A stretch of DNA of 64,000 nucleotides from Alphaproteobacteria bacterium (GTDB taxonomy: Bacteria; Pseudomonadota; Alphaproteobacteria; JANQMY01). Each line of letters opens with the position of its first letter. Positions within the stretch are counted from its first letter, which is position 1. The translations under genes and the position numbers were made by a program. Below the pieces are notes generated by a model. That model saw nothing but the letters and a program-made list of their open reading frames with translations. It had not been told where the DNA came from and made no database searches. Location: positions 124,001-188,000 of the forward strand of contig JANQPL010000007.1 in assembly GCA_028289425.1 (NCBI GenBank). Direction: 5' to 3'. Positions 44,562-52,916 of the stretch are shown one piece after another.

Positions 44562-45314
44562 ATGCGTCCCGACTATTTCGATCGATATCCGACTATTCAT
44601 TTTGAGCGCAACCAAAGGGGTGTGCTGAGCGTCAGACTGCATTCCGACGATGGTCCGGTTGTTTACACCGAGCAGCATCACGAAGATTGGTGCGGTGCGT
44701 TCTACGATATTGGTGCGGACCGGGATAATCGCGTGGTCGTCATTACCGGTACCGGCGACTCATTCATCGATGCGTATGGGTGGAAGGGAACCTATTCGCG
44801 CGCATCCGACTGGGATGACAAATCCTATGAAGGACGCAGGATGATAAGGAACTACCTGGATATCGAGGTGCCCATCATCGCTGCGGTAAACGGCCCGGCG
44901 AGCGTCCACAATGAGTTGGCGGTTCTTGCCGATATCGTTTTGGCGTCGACAACAGCGACCTTTTCCGACGCCCCTCACTTTCCAAACCGTGTGCCGCCGG
45001 GCGATGGCATTCAAGTGATCTGGCAGGAACTTCTTGGGTTGAATCGGGGGCGGTATTTTCTCTTGACCGGACAAGAGCTGTCCGCGGAAGAGGCGTATCA
45101 GTTAGGTGTGGTATCGGAAGTCTTGGTGCCAGACAAACTGATGACCAGGGCCCACGAGTTGGCCGATCAGCTTTCAAAAGTGGGCACAATGACACTGAGA
45201 ATGACAAAGTCAGTCCTTGTGCAGAATTTACGCCGAAAAATGGATGAACAATTGACGGCGTCAATCACATTGGAAGGGATGGCCGTCATGGACATGCTGA
45301 TGAAGCAAAGATGA
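44562..45314 (+). CDS. 6-oxocamphor-hydrolase-like crotonase (beta-diketone hydrolase)
   Basis: This 250-residue crotonase-fold protein looks much more like 6-oxocamphor hydrolase than like enoyl-CoA hydratases. It shares the run F-x-D-I-x-x-D-R-x-N, IEVPIIAAVNGP, LADIVLA, PHFP, PGDG and NRGRYFLLTGQEL. The residues proposed as catalytic in that enzyme are all kept: His40 in HHED, His116 in VHNE, His139 in APHFP and Asp148 in PGDG. It is therefore predicted to open a cyclic 1,3-diketone by retro-Claisen C-C cleavage, without CoA. The ATG at 44562 follows CAGGAAACAG. A TetR-type operator is 111 bp upstream. The substrate may be a ring diketone of a terpenoid or steroid. Confidence 0.85.
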   Translation: MRPDYFDRYPTIHFERNQRGVLSVRLHSDDGPVVYTEQHHEDWCGAFYDIGADRDNRVVVITGTGDSFIDAYGWKGTYSRASDWDDKSYEGRRMIRNYLDIEVPIIAAVNGPASVHNELAVLADIVLASTTATFSDAPHFPNRVPPGDGIQVIWQELLGLNRGRYFLLTGQELSAEEAYQLGVVSEVLVPDKLMTRAHELADQLSKVGTMTLRMTKSVLVQNLRRKMDEQLTASITLEGMAVMDMLMKQR

Positions 45315-45475
45315 TGCAGGGCTGTTCATGGAACAGAAAAGACCGTGGACCGGCGTAAAGTCGATGTTGCTCCATTCGGTATTAGGCGGCGATTTGGTTC
45401 ATGGTGTCAGATAGGTCTCCTGCCTGGAAAACAAATCTGCAGGTCTTGCATTACTTAAAGTCCACGACGCTCTAA

Positions 45476-46570
45476 TCAGGTTAGAAGCTCCAACGTATCG
45501 TGGTCCATCGCCGCCCAGGCAAACTGCATGGCCTGCATAAGGTTGACGGTTTCCAACTGAAACTGCCCCTTTTCGTCGCCATTGCCCACCCAAGTGACCA
45601 ATCCGAATATGACGCCGCAGCGATATTTCCACCACGCCTCGTCAAAGTCCGGCGCATCGACACCATAGGCTTCCAGTCGAACGAGATAATGTTTGAGCAA
45701 TGACTGTTCCCACTTACGCCGATCGGTAACGTCGAGGGCGCTCACCAGAAAGTAAGGAACGTCGTATTGCCACGACGCATGCCGGCAGTTCCAGTCGTAA
45801 AGCCCTCCTGCGCCCGATCCATCGACAAACGTGTTGCCGATATGCGGATCGCCGTGGGCGATGGTATACGGACCTTCGTTTTGTATGCTTTGGCCTTTCT
45901 TCAAAGCCGCATACATTCGGCCGGCATCCTTGAATTTTCGAGGCAGTCCCAATCCGCGCGGCAGCGAACAGTAATACGCCCATTCATCTTGCTGAACGAG
46001 AGACTCATGCCTTTCGCCCAAACTGCCGTGATGCAGATTTTCGAGCCACTCGGAAATCGGCGGTTCATGCAACGCCGGATTGTTCCAGCCATATGCATGG
46101 AGCTTCGCCAATGTGTCGAGCACACCCGCAGCCTGGTCATAGGTGTAAACTTTGGTTGCATGTCCGAATGTCACATTTCGCGCCGACAGATCCTCCATGA
46201 TAATTACTGCATGGTCGTCGGTGGGATAAAACCCAACAAAGAAGATCGTAGGTGCATTGACCTTCGACGGAATGGCGATATCTCTGTAGGCGAACATTTC
46301 GGCGGCTTGCACGGCATAGAACCAAGACGGATCCTGGCGCTTGAAGCCCCCTTTTATATACACAACCTCTGGAAGACCGTGCTTCTTTCCCACGTCGTTG
46401 AAACTGAGCCTAACCTTCACTTTCACCGCAGCCCCTTGAAGAATCTGTTCTATCTTGGCCGACCTCACTTGCAGGCCAGAATAGAATTGGGACAAGGTGT
46501 CCGTTAGCCATTCTGCATTTATGGCTTGAATCATTTCCGATTCACTTACATCGCGCGTTTGATAGGTCAT
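45476..46570 (-). CDS. phosphotransferase, ecdysteroid-kinase-like (APH fold)
   Basis: This 364-residue kinase-fold protein has an N-lobe with VYIKGGFK (nucleotide-binding Lys) and IIMEDLS. Its C-lobe has AHGDPHIGNTF (Brenner motif, catalytic Asp near 239, Asn) and GLYDWNCR as the metal-binding Asp. This arrangement fits the APH/EcKinase group, which includes insect ecdysteroid 22-kinases and many uncharacterised bacterial genes near steroid and lipid catabolism. It may phosphorylate a hydroxyl on the substrate or an intermediate. A related but distinct APH-fold gene is at 54200. It is divergent from the SDR at 46885, with a TetR-type operator between. Confidence 0.85.
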   Translation of the reverse strand: MTYQTRDVSESEMIQAINAEWLTDTLSQFYSGLQVRSAKIEQILQGAAVKVKVRLSFNDVGKKHGLPEVVYIKGGFKRQDPSWFYAVQAAEMFAYRDIAIPSKVNAPTIFFVGFYPTDDHAVIIMEDLSARNVTFGHATKVYTYDQAAGVLDTLAKLHAYGWNNPALHEPPISEWLENLHHGSLGERHESLVQQDEWAYYCSLPRGLGLPRKFKDAGRMYAALKKGQSIQNEGPYTIAHGDPHIGNTFVDGSGAGGLYDWNCRHASWQYDVPYFLVSALDVTDRRKWEQSLLKHYLVRLEAYGVDAPDFDEAWWKYRCGVIFGLVTWVGNGDEKGQFQLETVNLMQAMQFAWAAMDHDTLELLT

Positions 46571-46884
46571 GACCTCCCTACAGCTTCGACTTCGGAGTCT
46601 TGGGTCTGTACAAAACGGATCCCTTGCCGACGTGTTGGCGGCTTTGTCTTTAGAGCAATTGGATACGCCCTTGGCTTGACAAGCTTATTAAAAGCTGAAT
46701 TAAATTCAACTAAATAGTTGGAATTCTGGTGTGAGTGGCAAACGACTGCGACTTCGCTTCTGACACATGCAAAGACAATGCAACAAGCCTGGAACACAAA
46801 ACCCGCTTCGCTTGAGGCAACCAAACAAAGGCCAGATATGTTGACCGTCACACCCGCGAATCTTTCGCTTAGTGAGCGCCAAAG
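46571..46884. promoter_or_regulatory. divergent promoter region kinase / MFE2-like SDR
   Basis: This 314-bp gap contains a clear plus-strand promoter, TTGACA (46676-46681), 18 bp, TTAAAT (46700-46705), immediately followed by a TetR-type operator at 46706-46721. It should drive the SDR and crotonase genes. Nothing else is seen. Confidence 0.7.
46706..46721. promoter_or_regulatory. TetR-type operator abutting promoter
   Basis: TCAACTAAATAGTTGG begins at the base after the -10 hexamer TTAAAT. A bound repressor would cover the transcription start. The same layout is found at 59036-59081. Confidence 0.72.
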
Positions 46885-47820
46885 ATGAGCATGGGGGAAG
46901 CTCATTTTCTCGACGGGAAAGTCATTGCTGTGACCGGCGCCGGACGTGGTATTGGGCGAGCGGTGGCAATCCATTGTGCACGGATGGGTGCGTCCGTCGT
47001 GGTCAATGATTGTGCCGTTACAAGCTTCGGCGAGCAACAATCGGATCAGCCGGCGCAAGAGGTGGCCTTGGAGATACGAGCTTCGGGCGGACAAGCCGTC
47101 GCGAATGTTGCCAATGTCGCCGATTACGAGGCCGCCGAGACAATAGTCCAAGACGCAATCTCAAATTTTGGACGGATCGATTGCGTGGTGAACAATGCCG
47201 GAATTCTGCGGGACAACTATTTTCACAAATTGAGCTTGGAAGATTGGAATGCGGTCGTAGATGTACACTTGAATGGATCTTTCAATGTCGCAAGAGCGGC
47301 AAGTGTTATCTTCAAAGAGCAACGCCGCGGTTGCTTCGTCCACTTCACGTCAACTTCCGGATTGATCGGCGATTATGGCCGGGCCAACTACGCCGCGGCG
47401 AAGATGGGCATTGTCGGGTTATCGAAGGGAATCGCACTCGATCTGGCGCATTGCAATGTCAGGTCCAATTGTGTTGCGCCGTTTGCTTGGACGCGGATGG
47501 TAGAGGCTAGCAAAGTCCGATCGGAAGAGGAACAACGCATCGTCGATCGCCTTCGCGTTATGCGTCCGGAGAAAGTTGCGCCTCTTGTGGCCTTTTTGTG
47601 CTCAGACGCTGCTTCGAAAATAAGCGGGCAGATAATTGGTATTCGCAAGAATGAAATCTACTTGTTCAGCCAGCCCAGGCCTTCGCTTACCCTTTATTCT
47701 GAAGCCGGATGGACACAAAAAAACTTGTCGAATTTATTTTCACAATCGGTGACGGCTGTCGCCTATCCATTAGAGACGTCAAACGACGTATTTTCGTGGG
47801 ATGTGGGCGGCGACGAATGA
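46885..47820 (+). CDS. MFE2-like (3R)-hydroxyacyl-CoA dehydrogenase (SDR), copy 2
   Basis: This 311-residue SDR has TGAGRGIG, NNAGILRDNYFHK, TSTSGLIG with the catalytic Ser, and YAAAK. Its C-terminal extension of about 65 residues (from GIRKNEIYLFSQPRPSLT) is like that of the MFE2/HSD17B4 dehydrogenase domain. It is paralogous to the gene at 14926 but lies in the TetR-type regulon. It is predicted to oxidise a (3R)-hydroxyacyl-CoA or a 17-hydroxyl-like group. The gene is followed by a crotonase 145 bp downstream and is preceded by a TTGACA-N18-TTAAAT promoter with operator. Confidence 0.9.
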   Translation: MSMGEAHFLDGKVIAVTGAGRGIGRAVAIHCARMGASVVVNDCAVTSFGEQQSDQPAQEVALEIRASGGQAVANVANVADYEAAETIVQDAISNFGRIDCVVNNAGILRDNYFHKLSLEDWNAVVDVHLNGSFNVARAASVIFKEQRRGCFVHFTSTSGLIGDYGRANYAAAKMGIVGLSKGIALDLAHCNVRSNCVAPFAWTRMVEASKVRSEEEQRIVDRLRVMRPEKVAPLVAFLCSDAASKISGQIIGIRKNEIYLFSQPRPSLTLYSEAGWTQKNLSNLFSQSVTAVAYPLETSNDVFSWDVGGDE

Positions 47821-47965
47821 GTAAAAAGCCGGGGTGGGAAGAATGTGAGCACATAACAATACCATCAGTCTGCGAAACTTGAAGGCGCTCTGACTGACCG
47901 ATTTGAACCGTGCCTAAAATGGCTGGTGCAACGAAAGTAGTCTAAAAAAGAATAGAGAGATATTG

Positions 47966-48814
47966 ATGTCTGACCTGGTGATTTACGAGAAAAAAGCCGA
48001 ACGCGTCGCGCGCATCGTTCTGAACCGCCCGGACAAGGGGAATGCTCAGACCAATCGGCTGCTTTACGAAATCGATGCCGCTCTTATGAAAGCCTCTCAT
48101 GACGATGACATTCGAGTGATCATATTGGCGGGCAATGGGAAGCACTTTTCGACAGGACACGACCTTGCGGATTTCGATGCCAATTTGAATGACGTTGAGC
48201 CTTTAGGACACTGGGGTGGATATCGTCAGCCGGCGCAAGAAGGCTATATGGCTTTTGAGGAAGAGGCCTATTTTGGGCTTTGCTGGCGGTGGCGGAACAT
48301 ACCCAAGCCGATGATCGCGGAAGTCAAAGGCCGCGTTATTGCAGGCGGACTTATGCTCATGTGGGTATGCGACCTTATCATTGCCGACGATAAAACCACT
48401 TTTGCCGACCCAGTGGTCACCAGTGGCGTCAACGGGGTGGAGTACTTCGCACATCCGTGGGAGTTCGGACCCCGGAAAGCAAAAGAAATGCTGTTTACAG
48501 GACGCGCCATGACCGCCGAGATGGCGGTTCAATGCGGGATGGTAAATCGAGCAGTGCCCGCGGAGAATCTTGAGCAAGAGGTCTTGGACCTGGCGGTGGA
48601 AATCTCGCAACAATCGTCCATGGGGTTGAAATTGGCGAAGCTCGCCGTCAATCAAACGCAAGATGCTCAAGGGCTATGGACGGCTTTGAGGGGGGCCATG
48701 AGTTTGCAGCACTTGTCCCACGCGAACAACTGGGCTGTGCATGGCGATTCTGCACCACCGGACGCATTCGGGGAGATTGGAAAGATACTTAAGAAATCTC
48801 CTCTTGGCCGATAG
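47966..48814 (+). CDS. enoyl-CoA hydratase/isomerase family protein
   Basis: This 282-residue crotonase has GHDLADF and VIAGGLMLMWVCDLIIADD in the oxyanion region, then FADPVVTSGVNGVEYFAHPWEFG. The usual P-E of hydratases in that region is replaced by D-P-V-V, so the chemistry may be isomerase- or lyase-like rather than simple hydration. The extended active-site loop (about 75-100, with VEPLGHWGGYRQ) is longer than in housekeeping hydratases and suggests a bulky substrate. The ATG at 47966 follows GAGAGATATTG; an in-frame TTG precedes it by one codon. It is cotranscribed with the SDR at 46885. Confidence 0.87.
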   Translation: MSDLVIYEKKAERVARIVLNRPDKGNAQTNRLLYEIDAALMKASHDDDIRVIILAGNGKHFSTGHDLADFDANLNDVEPLGHWGGYRQPAQEGYMAFEEEAYFGLCWRWRNIPKPMIAEVKGRVIAGGLMLMWVCDLIIADDKTTFADPVVTSGVNGVEYFAHPWEFGPRKAKEMLFTGRAMTAEMAVQCGMVNRAVPAENLEQEVLDLAVEISQQSSMGLKLAKLAVNQTQDAQGLWTALRGAMSLQHLSHANNWAVHGDSAPPDAFGEIGKILKKSPLGR

Positions 48815-48960
48815 ACGGCACTATTCTTCCGTCCATTAAACCGGCTGCGGCCATGGATGCGCCACAGCGTGCAAACGTCTTTGCCGCTTCCAAACCAATT
48901 GCCTTAGCGCCCGCCCTTACGCCTGCGACTTTTTTTGTGTGTAAGAGGAAACGGGACAAA

Positions 48961-50454
48961 TTAAATGTCAGTGGGTAACCCGATTTGCACCGACTTCGAA
49001 TGGGTCATGTCATAAATACCGTCATAACCACCTTCTCGGCCAAAACCACTCATTTTCATGCCACCGAAGGGCAAGTTGCTCGGGAATTTGTGATGGGAGT
49101 TAATGCAGACGTTCCCCGTATGCAGAGAATCTGCAACCTTCAATGCCCGCGACATGGTCTCGGTGAAGACATAGCTTGAGAGTCCGTAGCGGGAATTATT
49201 GGCAATCTGGATCGCCTCTTCATCGGTCTTGAAACGAATGATCGCCAAGACGGGCCCAAACACTTCGTTCTGGGCAAGTGAGCTATCCGCTCCAACCCCC
49301 GCAAACACCGTCGGTTCGATAAAATATCCAGCAGATAACTCACCGTTCAAACGTTTCCCCCCAGCGACCAACTCGCCATCCCCATCGTTTTTGGATTTCT
49401 CTATAACGCTCAGTATACGGTTGCAGTGATGCTCGCTTACAATCGGACCCATGAAGGTTGATTTATCAAGCGGATCGCCGACTTTAATCGTCGGAAGAGC
49501 GTCGACAACGGCTTGGACGACGGTGTCATAAAGAGATTCGTGCACAAGCAATCGGGAGCCCGCGATGCACGCTTGTCCACTCTGAGTGATCACGCCTACT
49601 TGAAGCGCGGTCTGAATGGCGAGCTCGAGATTTGCATCTTCAAAAATTATGCTGGCCGATTTTCCTCCCAGCTCAAATGCCACCGGTGTCAAGTTTTCCG
49701 CCGCCGACGCCATAATTGCGCGCGCGGTAACATCGCCCCCGGTGAAGGACACTTTGTTGACCAGCGGATGCGTGACGAGCTTGTTTCCGGCTTCGGCATT
49801 TCCTGGCGTGATATTGACGACACCGTTGGGCACGCCGGCCTCGCGACAAATCTCTCCAAATCTCAATACGGACCATGGGGCCAGGTCGGATGGCTTCAAG
49901 ACGAGCGTATTGCCTGCCGCAAGGGCGGCGGCGACTTTGAGGCCCATAAATGCCATCGGCGCGTTGTACGCGACAATCCCGGCGACAACGCCGTAGGGTT
50001 CGCGGCTTGTGAAATCGAAAGATCCTGGCTGCAGGGGTGGGGGAACGCTGCCTTCAAACTTGTCCGACCATCCGGCGTAGTAGCGAAACCACTCCGCAGG
50101 GGCGTCGGACGAAATCGCCTCGCCAAACAAGACGGGTGTCCCGTTCTCAACGGCCCCTAACAGGCCGAGCCCCTCGCGGTCTTGCTCAAGCAGGTCCGCA
50201 ATTCGGAGCAGGATGTTTCGCCTCGCCGCCGACCCCAAGTTCTTCCATCGCGGAAATGCTTCGTGTGCCGTTTGAACGGCGCTGTCAATGTCCTCTATTC
50301 CTGCCAATTGAAACGTCTTTTGAGCTTCGCCCGTCGCTGGATTTATGTGTGCCACTTCGATACCGGACCGCGCGTGCACGTGTGTACCGTCGATGAAAAG
50401 CAATCCGGCAGGCAGATGCTTTTCAGCAACCGTGCGATGGTCTTGAGAGTTCAT
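48961..50454 (-). CDS. aldehyde dehydrogenase family protein
   Basis: This 497-residue NAD(P)+-dependent aldehyde dehydrogenase has GIVAYNAPM holding the oxyanion Asn, SFTGGDVTA for the cofactor, the general base Glu in FELGGKS (near 262), the nucleophile in GQACIAG (near 296) and NEVFGPVL. It should oxidise an aldehyde produced from a primary alcohol, for instance the terminal carbon after P450 hydroxylation, giving the acid that the CoA ligase activates. The gene for a CaiC-like ligase lies 43 bp upstream on the same strand. The ATG at 50454 is preceded by GAGGAAACGAGC; a longer frame adds 14 codons. Confidence 0.93.
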   Translation of the reverse strand: MNSQDHRTVAEKHLPAGLLFIDGTHVHARSGIEVAHINPATGEAQKTFQLAGIEDIDSAVQTAHEAFPRWKNLGSAARRNILLRIADLLEQDREGLGLLGAVENGTPVLFGEAISSDAPAEWFRYYAGWSDKFEGSVPPPLQPGSFDFTSREPYGVVAGIVAYNAPMAFMGLKVAAALAAGNTLVLKPSDLAPWSVLRFGEICREAGVPNGVVNITPGNAEAGNKLVTHPLVNKVSFTGGDVTARAIMASAAENLTPVAFELGGKSASIIFEDANLELAIQTALQVGVITQSGQACIAGSRLLVHESLYDTVVQAVVDALPTIKVGDPLDKSTFMGPIVSEHHCNRILSVIEKSKNDGDGELVAGGKRLNGELSAGYFIEPTVFAGVGADSSLAQNEVFGPVLAIIRFKTDEEAIQIANNSRYGLSSYVFTETMSRALKVADSLHTGNVCINSHHKFPSNLPFGGMKMSGFGREGGYDGIYDMTHSKSVQIGLPTDI

Positions 50455-50497
50455 GCTCGTTTCCTCATCGTGTTTGGTGGAGCTGGCAGGTTGCAAA

Positions 50498-52132
50498 CTA
50501 CCGTCTGTCCTCTCGCTTCACCGCGTAGCCAAGGGCGTCAAAATCAATCGCATTGTCATTCGACCGCTTTTTAAGCTTGTGTTTCATGACCCTGCCGGTT
50601 GCAGTGAGCGGAAGATTGTCTAGGAATTCGACATAGCGCGGCATGGCAAAATAGGGCAGTGTTTCCTGCAAATACGAAAACATTTCTTCGGCTGAGAATT
50701 CTTGGTCCGGTTCCAGAACAATACAAAGTTTTATGTCGTCTTCGCTTAGCTCGGACGGGACAGGATGAGCGGCAACCGCTGAGATTTTCGGATGCCGAAC
50801 AACGGCGTTCTCAACTTCAAAGGCGGCGACATTCTCGCCGCGACGCCGCATGGAATCGGATTTCCTGCCACGGAACACAATGTAACCGTCTTCATCCATA
50901 ATCCCTAGATCGCCTGTGTGAAACCAACCCTCTTCAAAGGCTTTCTCTGTTGCTTCAGGCTTGTTCCAATAGCCTTGAAACATCACTTCAGGCTCGCGCG
51001 GCCGGACACATATCTCTCCTTCCTTCCCGATGGGTAATTCTGCGTTGCCTTCGTCGCGAATCGTGACTTCGTGATGGCTTGGCGCGCGGCCGACGGTTTG
51101 CCGCTTCTCATCCAGAACATCAATTGAACCAAACGTGGCGGGACTCACTTCAGTTTGTCCGTATCCCAATGGAAAAACTTTTGTGGCAAACCGGCGCTCG
51201 AACCGAGCTTGATCTTCAGGAGTGATGGGTTGAATCATGAAGTGGCGTATTTGGTGCTTCGTGTCATACTCGCTCGGGGCCGTAGATAGGATCGCCTGCC
51301 CCATGGCGCCGATGCAATGCGCGAGAGTTGCCTGCTCTTCGGCGGCTCTTCGAATAAAACTTCTGGCGCTAAAAGACGGCTCAAAGTTAATCGGTATGCC
51401 GCCTTGCAAGGCTTCCATCATGAATATCGCGCCTGACGCCAGGTGAAACAGGGGCATCCCAGTGAAAACCTTGTCATCAACGGATGTGAAGCCCATTTCG
51501 TAAAATGCCCACGGAATGGCTGTATAGTAGCCATTGCTCAGCATGCACCCTTTCGGCAATCCGGTCGTGCCGGACGTGTACATTATCGAAATCAGATCTT
51601 CCTTTTTCAGGTCGACCTCACGAAACGCAGCTGAAGAATTCGCGATCTCCTCGAACATGTACGTGTCGAGCGCCGTCCACGCACCCGTCGTGGCCGCAAG
51701 CTCTTCATGTGAGATGTTGACCCCGATCAGTTTTTTGATATGGGGAAGGTCGCTGCGCAGATTGCATATTTCTTTGATTGCGGGCTGATCTGCAATGACG
51801 ATGCCGGCGGATGCGTCGTCAATTTGATACTGCAAGAAGGTGCCTTTAAGAAACGTGTTCAACGGAACCTGAATCGCCCCCATTTTTGCCAATGCGTAGA
51901 TCAGCAAGACCATCTCTATCGTGTTCGGCAAAACAATCGCGACCCGGTCCCCTTTCTTGATGCCGAGCTCTTGCAAACCTGCGGCCAGGCGTGTGGTTTG
52001 GGTTTCAAGGTCTGAGAACGTCAACCAAGGCGAACCGCATTTCACGAAAGGCGCATCGGGGGTCGTTTCCGCCCAATATCTAAGTCTGTGAGAAACGACA
52101 CGCCAATTTCGCATGTCTCGAACAATATCCAC
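50498..52132 (-). CDS. CaiC-like acyl-CoA ligase (copy 2)
   Basis: This 544-residue adenylate-forming ligase has YTSGTTGLPKGCML, LGYGQTEVSP, FHTGDLGIMDEDGYIVFRGRKSDSMRRRGENVAAFEVE and C-terminal T-G-R-V-M-K-H. It is a clear paralogue of the ligase at 35987, with the same domain order and near-identical signature segments. The GTG start at 52132 is preceded by GGAGGGAATA. Together with the downstream ALDH it forms an aldehyde-to-acyl-CoA module. A near-perfect TetR-type operator lies 86 bp upstream at 52218-52233. Confidence 0.92.
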   Translation of the reverse strand: MDIVRDMRNWRVVSHRLRYWAETTPDAPFVKCGSPWLTFSDLETQTTRLAAGLQELGIKKGDRVAIVLPNTIEMVLLIYALAKMGAIQVPLNTFLKGTFLQYQIDDASAGIVIADQPAIKEICNLRSDLPHIKKLIGVNISHEELAATTGAWTALDTYMFEEIANSSAAFREVDLKKEDLISIMYTSGTTGLPKGCMLSNGYYTAIPWAFYEMGFTSVDDKVFTGMPLFHLASGAIFMMEALQGGIPINFEPSFSARSFIRRAAEEQATLAHCIGAMGQAILSTAPSEYDTKHQIRHFMIQPITPEDQARFERRFATKVFPLGYGQTEVSPATFGSIDVLDEKRQTVGRAPSHHEVTIRDEGNAELPIGKEGEICVRPREPEVMFQGYWNKPEATEKAFEEGWFHTGDLGIMDEDGYIVFRGRKSDSMRRRGENVAAFEVENAVVRHPKISAVAAHPVPSELSEDDIKLCIVLEPDQEFSAEEMFSYLQETLPYFAMPRYVEFLDNLPLTATGRVMKHKLKKRSNDNAIDFDALGYAVKREDRR

Positions 52133-52215
52133 TATTCCCTCCGATGTGCTTGCCCGGCGAATTTGACCTATTCAGTCCAAGCACGTTCTCTAAAACTACA
52201 AGGATACCCGAGGAG

Positions 52216-52235
52216 TTTCAACTATATGGTTGAAA
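52216..52235. promoter_or_regulatory. TetR-type operator, near-perfect palindrome
   Basis: TTTCAACTATATGGTTGAAA is a 20-bp palindrome with one mismatch. Its core is identical to the 38753 palindrome except for one base. It lies 84 bp upstream of the CaiC-like ligase GTG. Confidence 0.72.
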
Positions 52236-52308
52236 TTGACCGGTCTCTTCTGATGGAAATAAACGGCAGGCGTTGAACCGATGGGCTGGGGCAGTCCCGA
52301 AAGGGTGT

Positions 52309-52355
52309 AAAAAAAACCATCTCTCAACGCGGTCATTTGCTGCGTTGAGAGATGG
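52309..52355 (-). terminator. orphan intrinsic terminator on the minus strand
   Basis: CCATCTCTCAACGC (52317-52330) pairs perfectly with GCGTTGAGAGATGG (52342-52355) around an 11-base loop. On the minus strand it is followed by a run of T (complement of the A-run ending at 52316). No annotated minus-strand gene ends here, and the ligase gene begins 185 bp further on. It could end an unannotated RNA or act as a leader attenuator. Confidence 0.6.
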
Positions 52356-52374
52356 CCAAAGGGAGGAAGGGATC

Positions 52375-52500
52375 ATGTTCCGTTCAATCGTACCTTTTTC
52401 GCCCCACGCAGGAGCGACAGCCCAAATTTTAGTGCGCGTCGTACATAATTCAACCGAAAAGTTGATTTATTTATTCGCCGGCGCTAGAGCCGGGTGGTGA
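52375..52500 (+). CDS. possible small protein, 41 residues
   Basis: A short frame begins with ATG at 52375, four bases after the strong ribosome site GGGAGGAAGG, just downstream of the hairpin at 52317-52355. The product (MFRSIVPFSPHAGA...) has no recognisable domain or signal peptide. It overlaps the operator at 52450. It may be a real small protein, the start of a decayed gene, or chance. Confidence 0.25.
   Translation: MFRSIVPFSPHAGATAQILVRVVHNSTEKLIYLFAGARAGW
52450..52465. promoter_or_regulatory. TetR-type operator, weaker match
   Basis: TCAACCGAAAAGTTGA departs from the consensus at one position only and directly follows CATAAT, a plausible -10 hexamer. It lies 467 bp before the DapB-like gene. 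Confidence 0.5.
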
Positions 52501-52641
52501 GCGGCAATCCCTGCGTAGACGTCAAGTTGGAAATCCACATCATTGGCCTTTTCCCGGTTTTGTGGCGGAAGTCAGTCTCGAGGCGATCCGAAAATCGACG
52601 AGCCGCCATCCCACCAAATCAATCGCCTGCCGACTCGAAAT

Positions 52642-52657
52642 TCAATCAATTGGTTGA
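52642..52657. promoter_or_regulatory. TetR-type operator, weaker match
   Basis: TCAATCAATTGGTTGA departs from the consensus at one position (T for C at position 5) and has inner symmetry CAATTG. It lies 275 bp before the DapB-like gene start. Confidence 0.5.
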
Positions 52658-52916
52658 AGAAATCGGTAAACTATGGTTTGTTTTAGGGGTGACACGACTG
52701 TGTCGCTGGTAAAAGCGAAGAACAGAAGGTTTTGTCTGAGAGGCAACAAGCGCGATCCATCCATTTCGTGAACGATCATCGGGCCTGTTAGCCACGGGCA
52801 ATATTGATTCTACGTTTTGGTTTTCGGGGTCCGCACCGTTTGGGAATGTGTTAGGCGGTAATCATTGGTCTTTCCGACGCTTAACTTTACAGCGTTGTGG
52901 GAAAGGGAGATTGACT

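Larger units (their letters stand above)
52133..52916. promoter_or_regulatory. large divergent control region with three operators
   Basis: This 784-bp region between the CaiC-like ligase (minus) and the DapB-like gene (plus) holds operators at 52218, 52450 and 52642. It also holds a terminator-like hairpin on the minus strand (52309-52355) and a 41-codon open frame with a strong ribosome site (52375-52500). No full-size gene fits. It is the longest gene-poor stretch in the window. Confidence 0.6.
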
